IMG/VR virus record: IMGVR_UViG_3300035180_000278
Location: 1 to 43,470 of that record
Reading direction: 5' to 3' (one strand)
DNA: 43,470 nucleotides
Origin: a virus
Shown here: piece after piece, positions 1-9,200 of the stretch
Layout of the letters: each line of letters starts with the position of its first letter
Position numbering within the stretch: the stretch's first letter is position 1
Program-made: the position numbers and the translations under genes
The notes under the pieces: generated by a model
The model's database searches: none
Told to the model about the DNA's origin: nothing
Seen by the model: the letters and a program-made list of their open reading frames with translations, nothing else

Positions 1-92
1 AATAAACATTGCCACTAGCCATGTTCCATTGATTCTCATCTTGCTAGAACCCAAAGGAAGGAACATATCTAAAAGACTATGCTCATTCTTTG
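1..92. repeat. Terminal direct repeat, left copy (circular join)
   Basis: Bases 1-92 are identical to bases 43379-43470; the base before each copy cannot be compared because the window ends. A coding frame continues across the join, so this is a circular or circularly permuted molecule cut open by assembly. A real 92-bp terminal repeat is less likely because it would split a lysis gene. Confidence 0.95.
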
Positions 93-216
93 GCGATGTC
101 ACCGCATGAACAAACCCGATAATTGCAGTAGCAATTACAAGAACAGCCATTACATTGCCAACATTTTCCCAAGTAAAGAGATTGAGCCACATATTTACTT
201 GGTTAATTTCACTCAT
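1..216 (-). CDS. Holin-like membrane protein, N-terminal part (continues at the other end)
   Basis: This is the first 72 codons of a 114-residue protein whose remainder lies at 43250-43378. The ATG at 214-216 overlaps the lysozyme stop as ATGA. The joined protein starts MSEINQVNMW, has a hydrophobic segment at residues 22-38 (NVMAVLVIATAIIGFVH), a polar stretch with a second start-like MFLPLGSS, then further hydrophobic segments at about 64-78 and 82-95, and ends in a charged tail (DRVFGRKDGKKPQAEAKE). Small size, multiple membrane segments, charged C-terminus and position between lysozyme and Rz genes fit a holin that would release the signal-less lysozyme. No holin family is named; an antiholin is also possible. 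The split is an artefact of where the circle was opened. Confidence 0.75.
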   Translation of the reverse strand, partial: MSEINQVNMWLNLFTWENVGNVMAVLVIATAIIGFVHAVTSPKNEHSLLDMFLPLGSSKMRINGTWLVAMFI

Positions 217-626
217 GCAACCCCCAGTTGTTTGATGATACGCTCGGCTCTTTTCCCTACTTGTCTAAACCACAACGACTGAGCTGCACTTTCCTGAGCT
301 TCTGCCCATCTGCCCTCATTAATATGGCCTACAGTTGTAGTAAAGTTGGTGAACTTTTTAATGCCGAGGTTGAACATCATATTTGCTAACGCATCTTGCC
401 GATCTTGGCTAAATGTATCGTAAGCAGGGAATAGCTTTTTACAATCACGCCGTGCTGATGCAATATCATTATCTAGCATTAAGTTTATTTCATCGTCTCG
501 CAAGAATCCACCCATGCTTGCATCTATCAACCTACCTACCCCAATAGTCCAATACCCAAGACTATCTTTATACGCCGATGTTCTTTTACCTTCGTCGGCA
601 ATAAGCTGTTCCCGTAAAGTTGCCAT
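213..626 (-). CDS. Endolysin, T4-type lysozyme (GH24)
   Basis: The 137-residue product is a muramidase that cleaves the glycan strands of peptidoglycan. The N-terminal part shows the T4 lysozyme catalytic arrangement: Glu12 in ADEGKR, Asp21 in YKDSLGYWTIGVG and Thr27, matching the Glu-Asp-Thr triad. The C-terminal helical part includes the family-like ALANMMFNLG and GRWAEAQ segments. There is no signal peptide, so it should need a holin to reach the periplasm. The start ATG follows the TAG of the upstream gene directly, and its own TGA overlaps the holin ATG (ATGA). Length is slightly below T4 lysozyme (164 residues) and typical of compact phage lysozymes. Confidence 0.95.
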   Translation of the reverse strand: MATLREQLIADEGKRTSAYKDSLGYWTIGVGRLIDASMGGFLRDDEINLMLDNDIASARRDCKKLFPAYDTFSQDRQDALANMMFNLGIKKFTNFTTTVGHINEGRWAEAQESAAQSLWFRQVGKRAERIIKQLGVA

Positions 627-935
627 CTAAACCCCCATCGCTTTCTCGCACTTCACTTGTAAAACTGACACATGATTTTCTGTTACTCGGATGCGATCAT
701 ATATCTCGCTAAGCCCTCTGATCTGCTCAGTATGTGTTAATTGAGCAGCCTTGATAGTGATAATCTCACCAGTTAAATCTTTGTCGATCTTGAGCATCGT
801 GGAATTCAAGTCAAGAACAGTGGCATTAAGTTTATCGAACTGTTGCAAAATTCTATAAAGAAAGAACGCGACCAGTGAAAACAATGCAGGCACTAACCAT
901 CCAGCAGTTGCAGCTTCGAGAGTAGTTAAGATCAT
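627..935 (-). CDS. Membrane-anchored coiled-coil protein of the lysis cassette
   Basis: This 102-residue protein begins at the ATG overlapping the preceding stop (ATGA at 932-935); an ATG four codons earlier is possible but less well placed. It has one hydrophobic segment at residues 12-28 (AGWLVPALFSLVAFFLY) followed by a long heptad-like helical region with regular Leu/Ile (FDKLNATVLDLNSTMLKID onward). N-terminal membrane anchor plus coiled coil upstream of a lysozyme is common in phage lysis cassettes, where such proteins may act as accessory holins or regulators. No family was recognised and the function is not assigned. Confidence 0.7.
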   Translation of the reverse strand: MILTTLEAATAGWLVPALFSLVAFFLYRILQQFDKLNATVLDLNSTMLKIDKDLTGEIITIKAAQLTHTEQIRGLSEIYDRIRVTENHVSVLQVKCEKAMGV

Positions 936-1456
936 AATTTCACCCATGGTCTAATATCAATACACAATCTACGAACGTCACCTTTAGGTGCAGTCGTACA
1001 TCCGTTTAAACTCCAGCCAAACTGAAACATGTATCCATAGCTTGTTGTCCAGCTACCGCATTTTTTATAGTCAAAGTATTTCCACCAGCCGTTCTTACAG
1101 CTACGATAAACTGAACCAAGTTTAGGGATGCTGTCACCAATATCTACCTCACTACCTGACTCCTGATAGTCAACGATATTCTTAACTTTGAATCCCATGC
1201 ACCCCATCATGCCCCAGCCAGCATTCCTCCAGCCCCACATCAGACACCGGTAGTAATTTGAGGGGTGATCTTTCATCTCATTGTTCCAGAAGTTCTCATC
1301 ACCTGTAGCCAGTGTGTCGTAAGGTTGAAATACTTTTAAGAACCAAGGCATATTCCCGTCCGACTTAACGAACAGAGCTATTACAGGTTGAAAGATTGTC
1401 TGTACGATCATCGTAAGGATGACTAGGATTGCACCGATTATGTAACGTAAAATCAT
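932..1456 (-). CDS. Membrane-anchored Trp/Cys-rich protein near lysis genes
   Basis: The product has 174 residues when started at the ATG that overlaps the stop of the small gene upstream (ATGA at 1453-1456); another ATG lies three codons earlier. Residues 1-30 form a hydrophobic anchor (MILRYIIGAILVILTMIV). The rest is soluble and unusually rich in Trp, Tyr, Gly and Cys, with segments such as LMWGWRNAGWGMMG and SCKNGWWKYF. It resembles a phage protein family often seen between tail fibre and lysis genes (possibly the DUF7338 group, recalled from pattern only). It could be a membrane-attached virion or lysis-timing protein; nothing in the sequence decides this. Confidence 0.7.
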   Translation of the reverse strand: MILRYIIGAILVILTMIVQTIFQPVIALFVKSDGNMPWFLKVFQPYDTLATGDENFWNNEMKDHPSNYYRCLMWGWRNAGWGMMGCMGFKVKNIVDYQESGSEVDIGDSIPKLGSVYRSCKNGWWKYFDYKKCGSWTTSYGYMFQFGWSLNGCTTAPKGDVRRLCIDIRPWVKL

Positions 1457-1569
1457 ACAGGCCATCCCATAGTAGGTAATTCAGATGATGGTCGTTGAGG
1501 TACATCAATATCCCCACTCTGTTTATCACCTTCATAGTAACTTCCGTCTTTGCTTGATATATATGACAT
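1453..1569 (-). CDS. Small 38-residue protein between tail fibre and lysis genes
   Basis: The ATG at 1567-1569 shares its A with the tail fibre stop (TAATG), and the TGA overlaps the next ATG (ATGA). This double coupling argues that it is translated despite its length. The peptide is acidic and polar, with YYEGD near residue 11 and DIDVPQRP near residue 20. Similar tiny proteins with a YYEGD...VPQRP pattern occur beside phage tail fibre genes, but I know no function. It was found by reading the strand, being shorter than usual ORF cut-offs. Confidence 0.7.
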   Translation of the reverse strand: MSYISSKDGSYYEGDKQSGDIDVPQRPSSELPTMGWPV

Positions 1570-3182
1570 TAGAATGATCTCTCCATGAATGTTCCAACTT
1601 TCCAGTTTGCTGGGGTAGCTGCAACAGAACCGCCAGTACGTATGGGTATAAAAATATTGCCTGTTGTTGTAATTCTTAACACACCTTTATCATAAGAGAA
1701 GTTTGTCCCGTACCAAGCAGTGCTTGTTCCTGCGTTACCATCTCCCACAACTTTAATCCGTTCTCCTGCTGTATAACCACCTTCTGCTGTTATACATTCA
1801 TAATAATTTACACATCTAATGTGTTTATTCCCAATGTTATGATTAAATGTGTAGGTTGTATTTAGTGCAGGAGCGCCTTGTTCAACAGCATACATCCCCA
1901 TCAACGCATACCAAGTAATAGCAGTCACCACAGCGCCAGCTACAGTCACTTCGCCAACAAATACTCTATAAGTTTGAGCGGCAGTTGCACCGTTGCCTAC
2001 CTTACCAGTCATTTCTTGGATGTTGAATGTGAACTGACCAGAGGTAACTGAGTAAGTACCACCGAATTGATATACAGGCGCTAAGGTAGTTGAACCAGTA
2101 GTACAAGTACCATCAGCAGCAATATCTAAGTAAGCGTACATCGTGCCGTTAGTAGATAAGCTAGTCCAAGAAGGATTGGTAATTGAACCTCTACGGTTTA
2201 CCATGCCATTAGCAGCATTTAGATATAGTGTAGTCGCAGTCGTTACAGTTGTTGAGCCAGTTGACCCACCGAAAGCAGGGAATCCACTAGAATCAACTGT
2301 TCCTAATTCAACAGTTTGCCTAGTAGTTATTGGGGTAGTTGTTAGACCGTACTGGTTAAATAATATGGCACTTACACCCGCAACTTGTAGCTCACCTGAT
2401 GCACCTAGAAAGTTAATCTTACTTCCTGATCCAATAATAATCCCATCAGTCCATGTTTTAATACCGGCTATTGTTTGCACACCCGTGGTTAAAACAGCAT
2501 TTGCAGTAGTAGCAATCGCATTCCATGCAGATGAATACCAAGTTTCTAAAGCAGGTAAAGTTGAGTTAAAGCGGGTGTACCCGTCAGCAGGTGACGCATC
2601 TCTCTGCGCTGTTGTTCCAGCAGGAAGGATTGCCGAGCCTGTAGTGGAGGTTTTATTTACTAGGACGGTTGATGCGTTAATTCCAGCAAGTGAATCAGCG
2701 GCACTCGCTGCATCGGCACTGGTCTGTGCGGCACTTGCTATAACGCTCGCAATTAGCGCATCGGGCACCACTGCGCTGGTTATTGGAACCGTTACAGCAC
2801 GACTTAGCTTTTCGCTCAATTGCTGGGCGAGGATAGTCAGCTTGTCTAATGCGGAATTAATAACAGAAGGATAAAAACCACCCGCGTTTTGCAGGTCCGT
2901 AGACTGCAGCAGTGCAACGGCACTGCTTATCACCATCGTGTAGGTAGACGGCAATGCGACGAGCAGTGTGATAGTGCCGCCAGGTGTTGCGTTTTGGTCA
3001 GCGTTTAACTGAACGGTGTAGTCAGTAGTCAGCGCAATTACCGACTCCACACCTGTACTTGTCAATGCCGTAGTGACAAGCATATCGCTTGTCGAAAACA
3101 CTTTAAAAGCAAACGCGAAAATCGTTGTCGAGCCATTACCTGTGAAGGGTCCAGCCTTGCGAACTTGTGAACTTATTGTCAT
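1569..3182 (-). CDS. Tail fibre protein
   Basis: This 537-residue virion protein probably binds the host surface. The N-terminal 140 residues (GPFTGNGSTTIFAFAFKV, then TTDYTV, then a helical AQQLSEKLSRAV) resemble the virion-attachment region of T7 gp17-type fibres. The remainder is rich in Ser, Thr, Gly and Ala with beta-type repeats, as in trimeric fibre shafts and tips. It lies between the ejection proteins and lysis genes, the expected place. The SD GGAG (3191-3194) sits inside one arm of a perfect 10-bp stem just before the ATG, and a late-promoter element lies upstream. There is no C-type lectin/Mtd-like tail of the BPP-1 kind and no reverse transcriptase nearby. Confidence 0.85.
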   Translation of the reverse strand: MTISSQVRKAGPFTGNGSTTIFAFAFKVFSTSDMLVTTALTSTGVESVIALTTDYTVQLNADQNATPGGTITLLVALPSTYTMVISSAVALLQSTDLQNAGGFYPSVINSALDKLTILAQQLSEKLSRAVTVPITSAVVPDALIASVIASAAQTSADAASAADSLAGINASTVLVNKTSTTGSAILPAGTTAQRDASPADGYTRFNSTLPALETWYSSAWNAIATTANAVLTTGVQTIAGIKTWTDGIIIGSGSKINFLGASGELQVAGVSAILFNQYGLTTTPITTRQTVELGTVDSSGFPAFGGSTGSTTVTTATTLYLNAANGMVNRRGSITNPSWTSLSTNGTMYAYLDIAADGTCTTGSTTLAPVYQFGGTYSVTSGQFTFNIQEMTGKVGNGATAAQTYRVFVGEVTVAGAVVTAITWYALMGMYAVEQGAPALNTTYTFNHNIGNKHIRCVNYYECITAEGGYTAGERIKVVGDGNAGTSTAWYGTNFSYDKGVLRITTTGNIFIPIRTGGSVAATPANWKVGTFMERSF

Positions 3183-3184
3183 AG

Positions 3185-3212
3185 GGATAGCTCCAATTAT
3201 ATGGAGCTATCC
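3185..3212 (-). promoter_or_regulatory. Hairpin occluding the tail fibre ribosome-binding site
   Basis: A perfect inverted repeat of 10 bases (GGATAGCTCC / GGAGCTATCC) surrounds an 8-base AT loop. The 3' arm on the transcript contains the GGAG that is the only good SD for the tail fibre ATG eight bases on. There is no U-run, so it is not a standard terminator. Read-through RNA would fold and hide the SD. Confidence 0.75.
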
Positions 3213-3243
3213 TACACACTCAATTCAGAGATACGCATACCTA
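3209..3243 (-). promoter_or_regulatory. Candidate late promoter, copy 5 (tail fibre and lysis genes)
   Basis: On the minus strand TAGGTATGCGTATCTCT is followed by 12 bases and TAGGAT. The initial TAG is the stop codon of the 2525-residue gene. A start about 7 bases after the hexamer would fall near 3202, inside the hairpin loop. Confidence 0.65.
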
Positions 3244-6200
3244 ACGCTTGAAGCCGAAGGCCAACGCCGCTGGGTTTCCTGTCTCACCATCGGCCAGCGC
3301 ATTGGCACCTGTTATGGTTCGATTAACCTGGGCACTAGGTAGACCTGTCACATCGCCCATCAGGTTAATAGCTGTCTTACGGAAGGCGTCATCAAACTCA
3401 CCCTGATGCACTTGCTTTGCAAACTTCCCAGCGTCACTAATCAAACGCAAACCAGCAGGTCCTGCATAGTCACGCGCTTTGTCATCGGTGCCCGTTACCA
3501 TTTTTGCAGCTTCACCAAATTCACGCACTACCACCATCAAACCCATGAGGTAGTCCAGTTGTGCGTTGATGAGCTTTTGTGCCAGGTTTTCATCATCGTC
3601 ACCGTCGCCACTCGGCACCAGTGCTTGCTTCAGCATCATGCCCAATACCGCTGGCACGGTGTACAGCATGAGGTACTTCGCGGCCAGTTTACCCTTGCTT
3701 TTCTCGGTCATGGTGGCCGTGACCCCCAAGTTGAATGCCGTATTCATGAAAGAATAAAACACGGTGAACAGTTTTTGTGCAGGGCCGCCGCGCTCGATGG
3801 CCGACTGATCCTTTAATTCACCGCCACCTTGGCTATCAATCACGGCCTGGTCGGCCAATGCAATCGCACGCTCGTCGTTATCTTCCTGAGCCAGGGCCTT
3901 GTTGTAGGCACCCAGCCAGGTGGGCACGTCGACCACGCTTTGCATTTGCATCATCAGGAAATAGGTAGATCCCTTAACCGCGCCCATGGCCGCACTTTCG
4001 TCCTGCACTTTGTTGCGCAGCTCGTTCAATTCACGGAAGCGAGTGCGCGCACGGTTCTCCATAAACTCAGACATCTCACTCACCTTGCGCTTGGCAGCCA
4101 TCGGGTTAGCCGTGTACTCGGCAATGCCCTGCCCTATCCACTTAGGACCCACATGCACGATAGATTGGTTAAACCCAGTGATCTGCATCGCTGCCGACAC
4201 CACGTTGAAGCCCAGACCTGATGCGCTGATACCTTGGCGCAATCTACCCAGTGCCTTGTCAACACCCTGTGCCGTACCGCCGTCGCCTTCGGCAATTGCC
4301 TCAGACCATGTTTTAAGTTGGCGCTTAAAATCAGGACCATACTGGCTACGGATGGCCGTGTCGATACTCTGTGATTTTAGTAACCGATTAGAATCAATCA
4401 ACCACTCATGCCATGCCAGGTCGTGAATAACCTCGTTCACACCTGAGTACAAACCTGACAGGGTGTAAAGCAATGGTCTACCATTCACCTCTTCCACGCG
4501 ACCCTTGGTAAAACTGCGACGGGTGGTGGCCGTGGTGTAGGCACCCTGTAGCTGGCGCTTTGCCGCTTCGGCGTCGTTGTGTTCTTCGGCACGTTGGCTT
4601 GCCATTGGGTCAAACTTAACCGGGTAGTAGCCACCGCGCATTGACACCATGGTGCCGTCGGCAGCCTTGATGTCGAATGGTTTGTGCTCAATCCACTCGG
4701 GTTCTTTGCCGTAGACATTGCGCTCTTTCTTGGCGATCAATGGGCGATAGCTTTCGAAGTGATCCCATACCTGTTGCACCGCATTCCACTCGGCAGGGGT
4801 CAGTGTTTCCAACACCGGCATAATTTGCTCAATGGTCCAGCCTTCGCCACCGAGTAAGCGCTGCATATTGCTTTCGTTACCCACGTTCAGTGCCATGGCA
4901 ATGCGCGCTTCGCGGTTCAGACTGCGATCGATTGATGCAAAGTATTGGCCCTTACCACCCATCTTGCCCTGCTTGAACACCGGCGCCATGATCTTGGTCA
5001 GTGCAATTGTTGCCTCTGCACGCTTTGTTGTTTCCCATGACGAGCGCTCATTGGCAGGTTGCAGCAGATACTTCCACACGGTGCCGCCATCTTTGCCGCC
5101 ATCCAACACCCTGATAATTGTCGAGGCTTTAATGTGCGCAGCAAAGAAAGTCTTTAACCCTTGAATCGCTCTGCCGGTGTTGGTTGTTGGGGTGCGCATG
5201 TCCGCTGTACGGCCATCAGCATGTTCATTAATGCTGGCCACCATTTCATCACGCACGGCCTCATACGCACGTTGATCTTTAGCGGTGAGTAGTCGGTTCT
5301 TTAAACGGCCCAGGTGTTCGATCTGTTTGACAGAATCAACCAGACCTCTGAATTCCTCGACCGTCATTTCCTTATACGATTGACGGTTGGCTTCATTCTG
5401 CAATGCTTCAGGAATATCAGGCGCCAAGCCTTCCAGTTCTTTCGCAGCCAACCATGCTGCCAGTGACTTGCGCTTGTCGATAGTCTTGAGTGAGGTTGAC
5501 TTACGCAGGTCGAAGCGATCCAGAAGTGCATCGATCTGGTCAGTATAGTCAGGGTCTATGCTCTTGCGCGAGCTGTCCTTGTCAAACTTCTTGAAGTAAT
5601 CGATACCCTTCTCAACTTCTTCTTTTGCATCATAGGCGGCACGCGCCATCATGGTATTCAATACCTGGTTGCGCTTTTCAGCTAAAGCCGCAGCGATGTC
5701 GCCTTTACGGTGAGCCTCAGCCGACGCCTTGGCCGCACGCACTTCGGCGCCAGTGTAGAGTGATGGCTTGATGTTGCGGATCTTGAGCCGTGCGATGCTT
5801 GCCTCGGCAAACATCTTGGCAGCCTTGGCCAGAATGGGTTGCTTACCTAAGCCCTTGGCCATAGTATTGGCTTCGGTCAGCAGCACCTTTTCACGCGCAC
5901 GGTTGTGAATAACCTGATCAGCAGCACGACTGATTGCTTCCGGTGATGACAGATCACCGTGCCCCTCGAGCATACGTGCATCGGTCAGGTTCTCGATAAC
6001 ATCAGTGGGTGCATCGGCAGCGGCAACGGCACGCACCAACGCGTCACCCGATGTGAAGCCTGGGATAATTTCAGATAGCACATCGGGGTTGATACCGTTG
6101 GGCGACACCATCCGGTTCGTATTCAGCTTTTCAATAACCTCAGCCGGTAGATCCATGGCCTTCAGATCACCCAGGTCAAGACGCCCGGCGTGTACTGAGG

Positions 6201-9200
6201 ACAAATCCACCTGGTCACCATTGCGCACATCCTGATCGCGGGTGTAGTCATAGGCAGTGGAACGCTGCACATCACCAGATAGCTCGGCCTTGAATTTATC
6301 CTCGAACTCGTGCAGATCCACCTTGCCGTTTTCGTCGCGCTCAAGGTAACCATATTGACCCAGTGCCTCGGCTATATCATCCAGCGAACGACCCGACTTG
6401 CGCCATACAGACTTGCCGAATATACCACTGGCAGGTTTGTCGGCAGGGTCAGTACCCCAGGTTGAAATAACTTGCTCTTTACTCAGGCCACCCAGCTTGG
6501 CAATGGCTGCAAACAGACCATCGATGGTTTCATCCACATGCTCGGGTGATGACTTTGGTGGCACATACGCACCCACCTTGTCGGTGTTCTTACCGGTAAG
6601 CCATGACCATGCACGGTACACCGGTTGACTCATTACCTCGGTGCGCACCTGGGATCTAATCTCACGACGCAATGCTTCAGACTTTTGCTTGAGTTTGTTG
6701 ACTTCTTTTGTATGCGCATTGTGCAACCACTCCATATCGCGCAGGCCGCGTGCCTGTAGATACTGAATTGCATCGAGCGTGCCCTGCATACCCTCGTGGT
6801 GATACTTCTCAAATTCCTCACGCGACATACCGGCCTCTTGTGCCGATGCAAATAGCGGTTGCATACTACGCGCATGTTCAGCCATCTTGATCTCATCGGT
6901 GGTAGCCAACATACGATCAAATACACCACGCACGGTGTCATCCAGCTTACCGGCTTCGGGATGGCCTTCAAGGAATTGCTTGAGTGATTTATAGACGTTG
7001 AGCAGCCACGCACGGAAGGTCTGGAATACGCGCTGCAATTCTATGCTCGGCGCTTCACCCTTGAACAAGTAAGCCTCGAATGCTTCAGCAGTGCGCTCAT
7101 GGTGGGTGCGTTTCTCTTCAAAATCCATGGTGGCCCACTGGCGCAGTTGGTCAGTGAGGTCGCCTTGAATACCGTGCCACTTGAGTAGCGCGTGTGTGTC
7201 ATCGAGGATCTGTTGCTCACCAGGTTGAACCCCTGGTTTGTTCAGTAGCTCCCCGGCGAGTGCGATGTCATTCTCAAAAAAGAAGTGACCGGCTTCGTGC
7301 AGGAAGGTAGACAGATCTGCATTTTTCAGCAGACTGATGAGGTTGGTTTCAGGGTTGAATGAGCCGCGTGCGGGTTGGTTAAATTCGCCGTTACTTTCGC
7401 CGCGCAACTCAATAGGCTCACCGGCCGTCATGCGCTTTGGCTGGCCCTTTTCCTTTTCAACCTGGGCGTCGAGTTTGTCTATATATTCAGACGCATCAGT
7501 GTCAGCATTAACCAATTGGTCAACACCAAAGTAAATACCTGAGCCATTCTTCTCAGCAACACCCACGTGCTTAGGATGTGGTAAGTCTTGAATACCTACG
7601 GCGATGATGTAGCTCTGGATTGCTTGCTGGGCAGAACGAAGTGCGTCGTTAAGTTGTTCGACTGTTGCACCAGGTGCAATGAATAAGAACTCATCACCAC
7701 CATTGCGGAACGGGATCAGATCCGCACCGGGTATTTTCTGAACCTCTTCAGCAGCAATGTGAGCAATGTTTTTGAAAACGATGTCAGCCGTTTTAAGGCC
7801 GAGCGCTTCGGTCAGGCCGCTAAGGTTGGACACATCAAGGCCCGCGACGGGTATTGCTTTGTCTGACTTTTTAACCTGTTCTAATGCGCGAGCCAATGAC
7901 TTGCGTACATCGTTGGCAGTGTAGAAACCTGTCAGCTCGTCGCGGTCAGTATAGGGTTTGGTGCCGTCTTGTTGTTGCTGGGTGAGCCCAGCTTGTTTGG
8001 ATTTACTACTGTGCGAGTCTAATGCAAAATTGTCGGGCGCAATTAAGCTGGTTGTTGCGCTGACGCCCGGGCTTCCCTTTCTTTCAAGCGTGCGTCCATA
8101 TCCCTCTTCGCCTGTTCGTGCTTTTCCTTGTTCTTGTTGATTACCTTGTCCAATGCTTCGGCTAACTCTTGCGGCTTGTCCTGTAGATGCAGCAAGCCAA
8201 GTCTGCCCAGCCTCATTTCTGTTGACATTTTGTTCTCCTTTCGGCATTTGCTCGCGCGTGTCATTTTGTACGCGAGTGATTATTTCGTCGATGCTACCTT
8301 CTAGTTTAGTCTGTGCACCGTAGAGTGCGATCCCTTTGGCGCCGGGTACTTTCGGTGCCGCAATTTGATCAAGACCATTCTCTTTGGCAATAGCTTGAGC
8401 TTTCTGTGCGGCCATGTCAATGGCGGCCTCGCTGGCGAATCCGTCTTTAACCAATACTGCAAAGCGGCCACCGCCGCGGCGTGCTGCAATCTGGCCCTCG
8501 AAACTTTCAGCAACCGCAGAGCCGAGTTGTTTCAATACGGCATCGGTGCGTGCGTTGGCACCCATAGCCTTGTTGGCACCACCCAAGTTGAACAGGTCAA
8601 ATTCAACATAGTGATACCCACCCACCTTTTTGGCGCGCACCATAGCCTGACGCAATTCAGTGTCCGAGTATAACCCGGTCATATCATCGCGCATGGTTTC
8701 AGGCATAACGGCCTCAGCCTGTTGTTGCGTGAGGCCATGCTCTGCCGAGCGCTTCGCATGGTCATCGAACATGGCCAGCTCAGGGTCAACCTGATCAGAT
8801 ACCAGATCGTAACGCTGATTAAACGAATCACCCATGACAGACTCACCACGCACACCGAGCGTTTGCTTTTCAAACATGGCTTCGGGTGTGATGTTGAGTT
8901 GTGCAGCACGCACTGCGTTGTGCGATGCAATCAGGGTAGCGTACATTTCATTAGCCGCTGGACTAAAGCGCCCTACCGTGTTCATTTGATCGAGTATCTT
9001 TTGCTTGACGACATCGTGACTCGCCATAAATTCATCGCGGCCACTGTCGTGCTCAATTAGTTGCTCCATTTCAGCGTGCAATTTCTCGGCATGGTTATCC
9101 ATAAAACCCTTGGCCTCGGCACCACTCATACCATCGGGGTCGGTCTTGAGGTGTTGCAGTAAGCCCTGGCTGTATTCGGTACCCGCAATCTTGCTGGCAT

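Noticed and set aside
2143-2874. 243-residue ORF on the plus strand opposite the tail fibre
   Set aside because: It is antisense to a well supported gene, has no SD or family likeness, and its length reflects the low stop density of the complementary frame.
1569-3182. A diversity-generating retroelement, expected from the BPP-1-like head module
   Set aside because: No reverse transcriptase, template repeat or lectin-type variable end was found; the tail fibre end is unlike Mtd.
4485-7013. Several 60-130-residue ORFs in other frames of the giant gene
   Set aside because: Their composition (Arg/Ser/Cys/Trp-rich, no regular structure) is that of shadow frames and none has an SD, unlike the ORF at 8043-8228.
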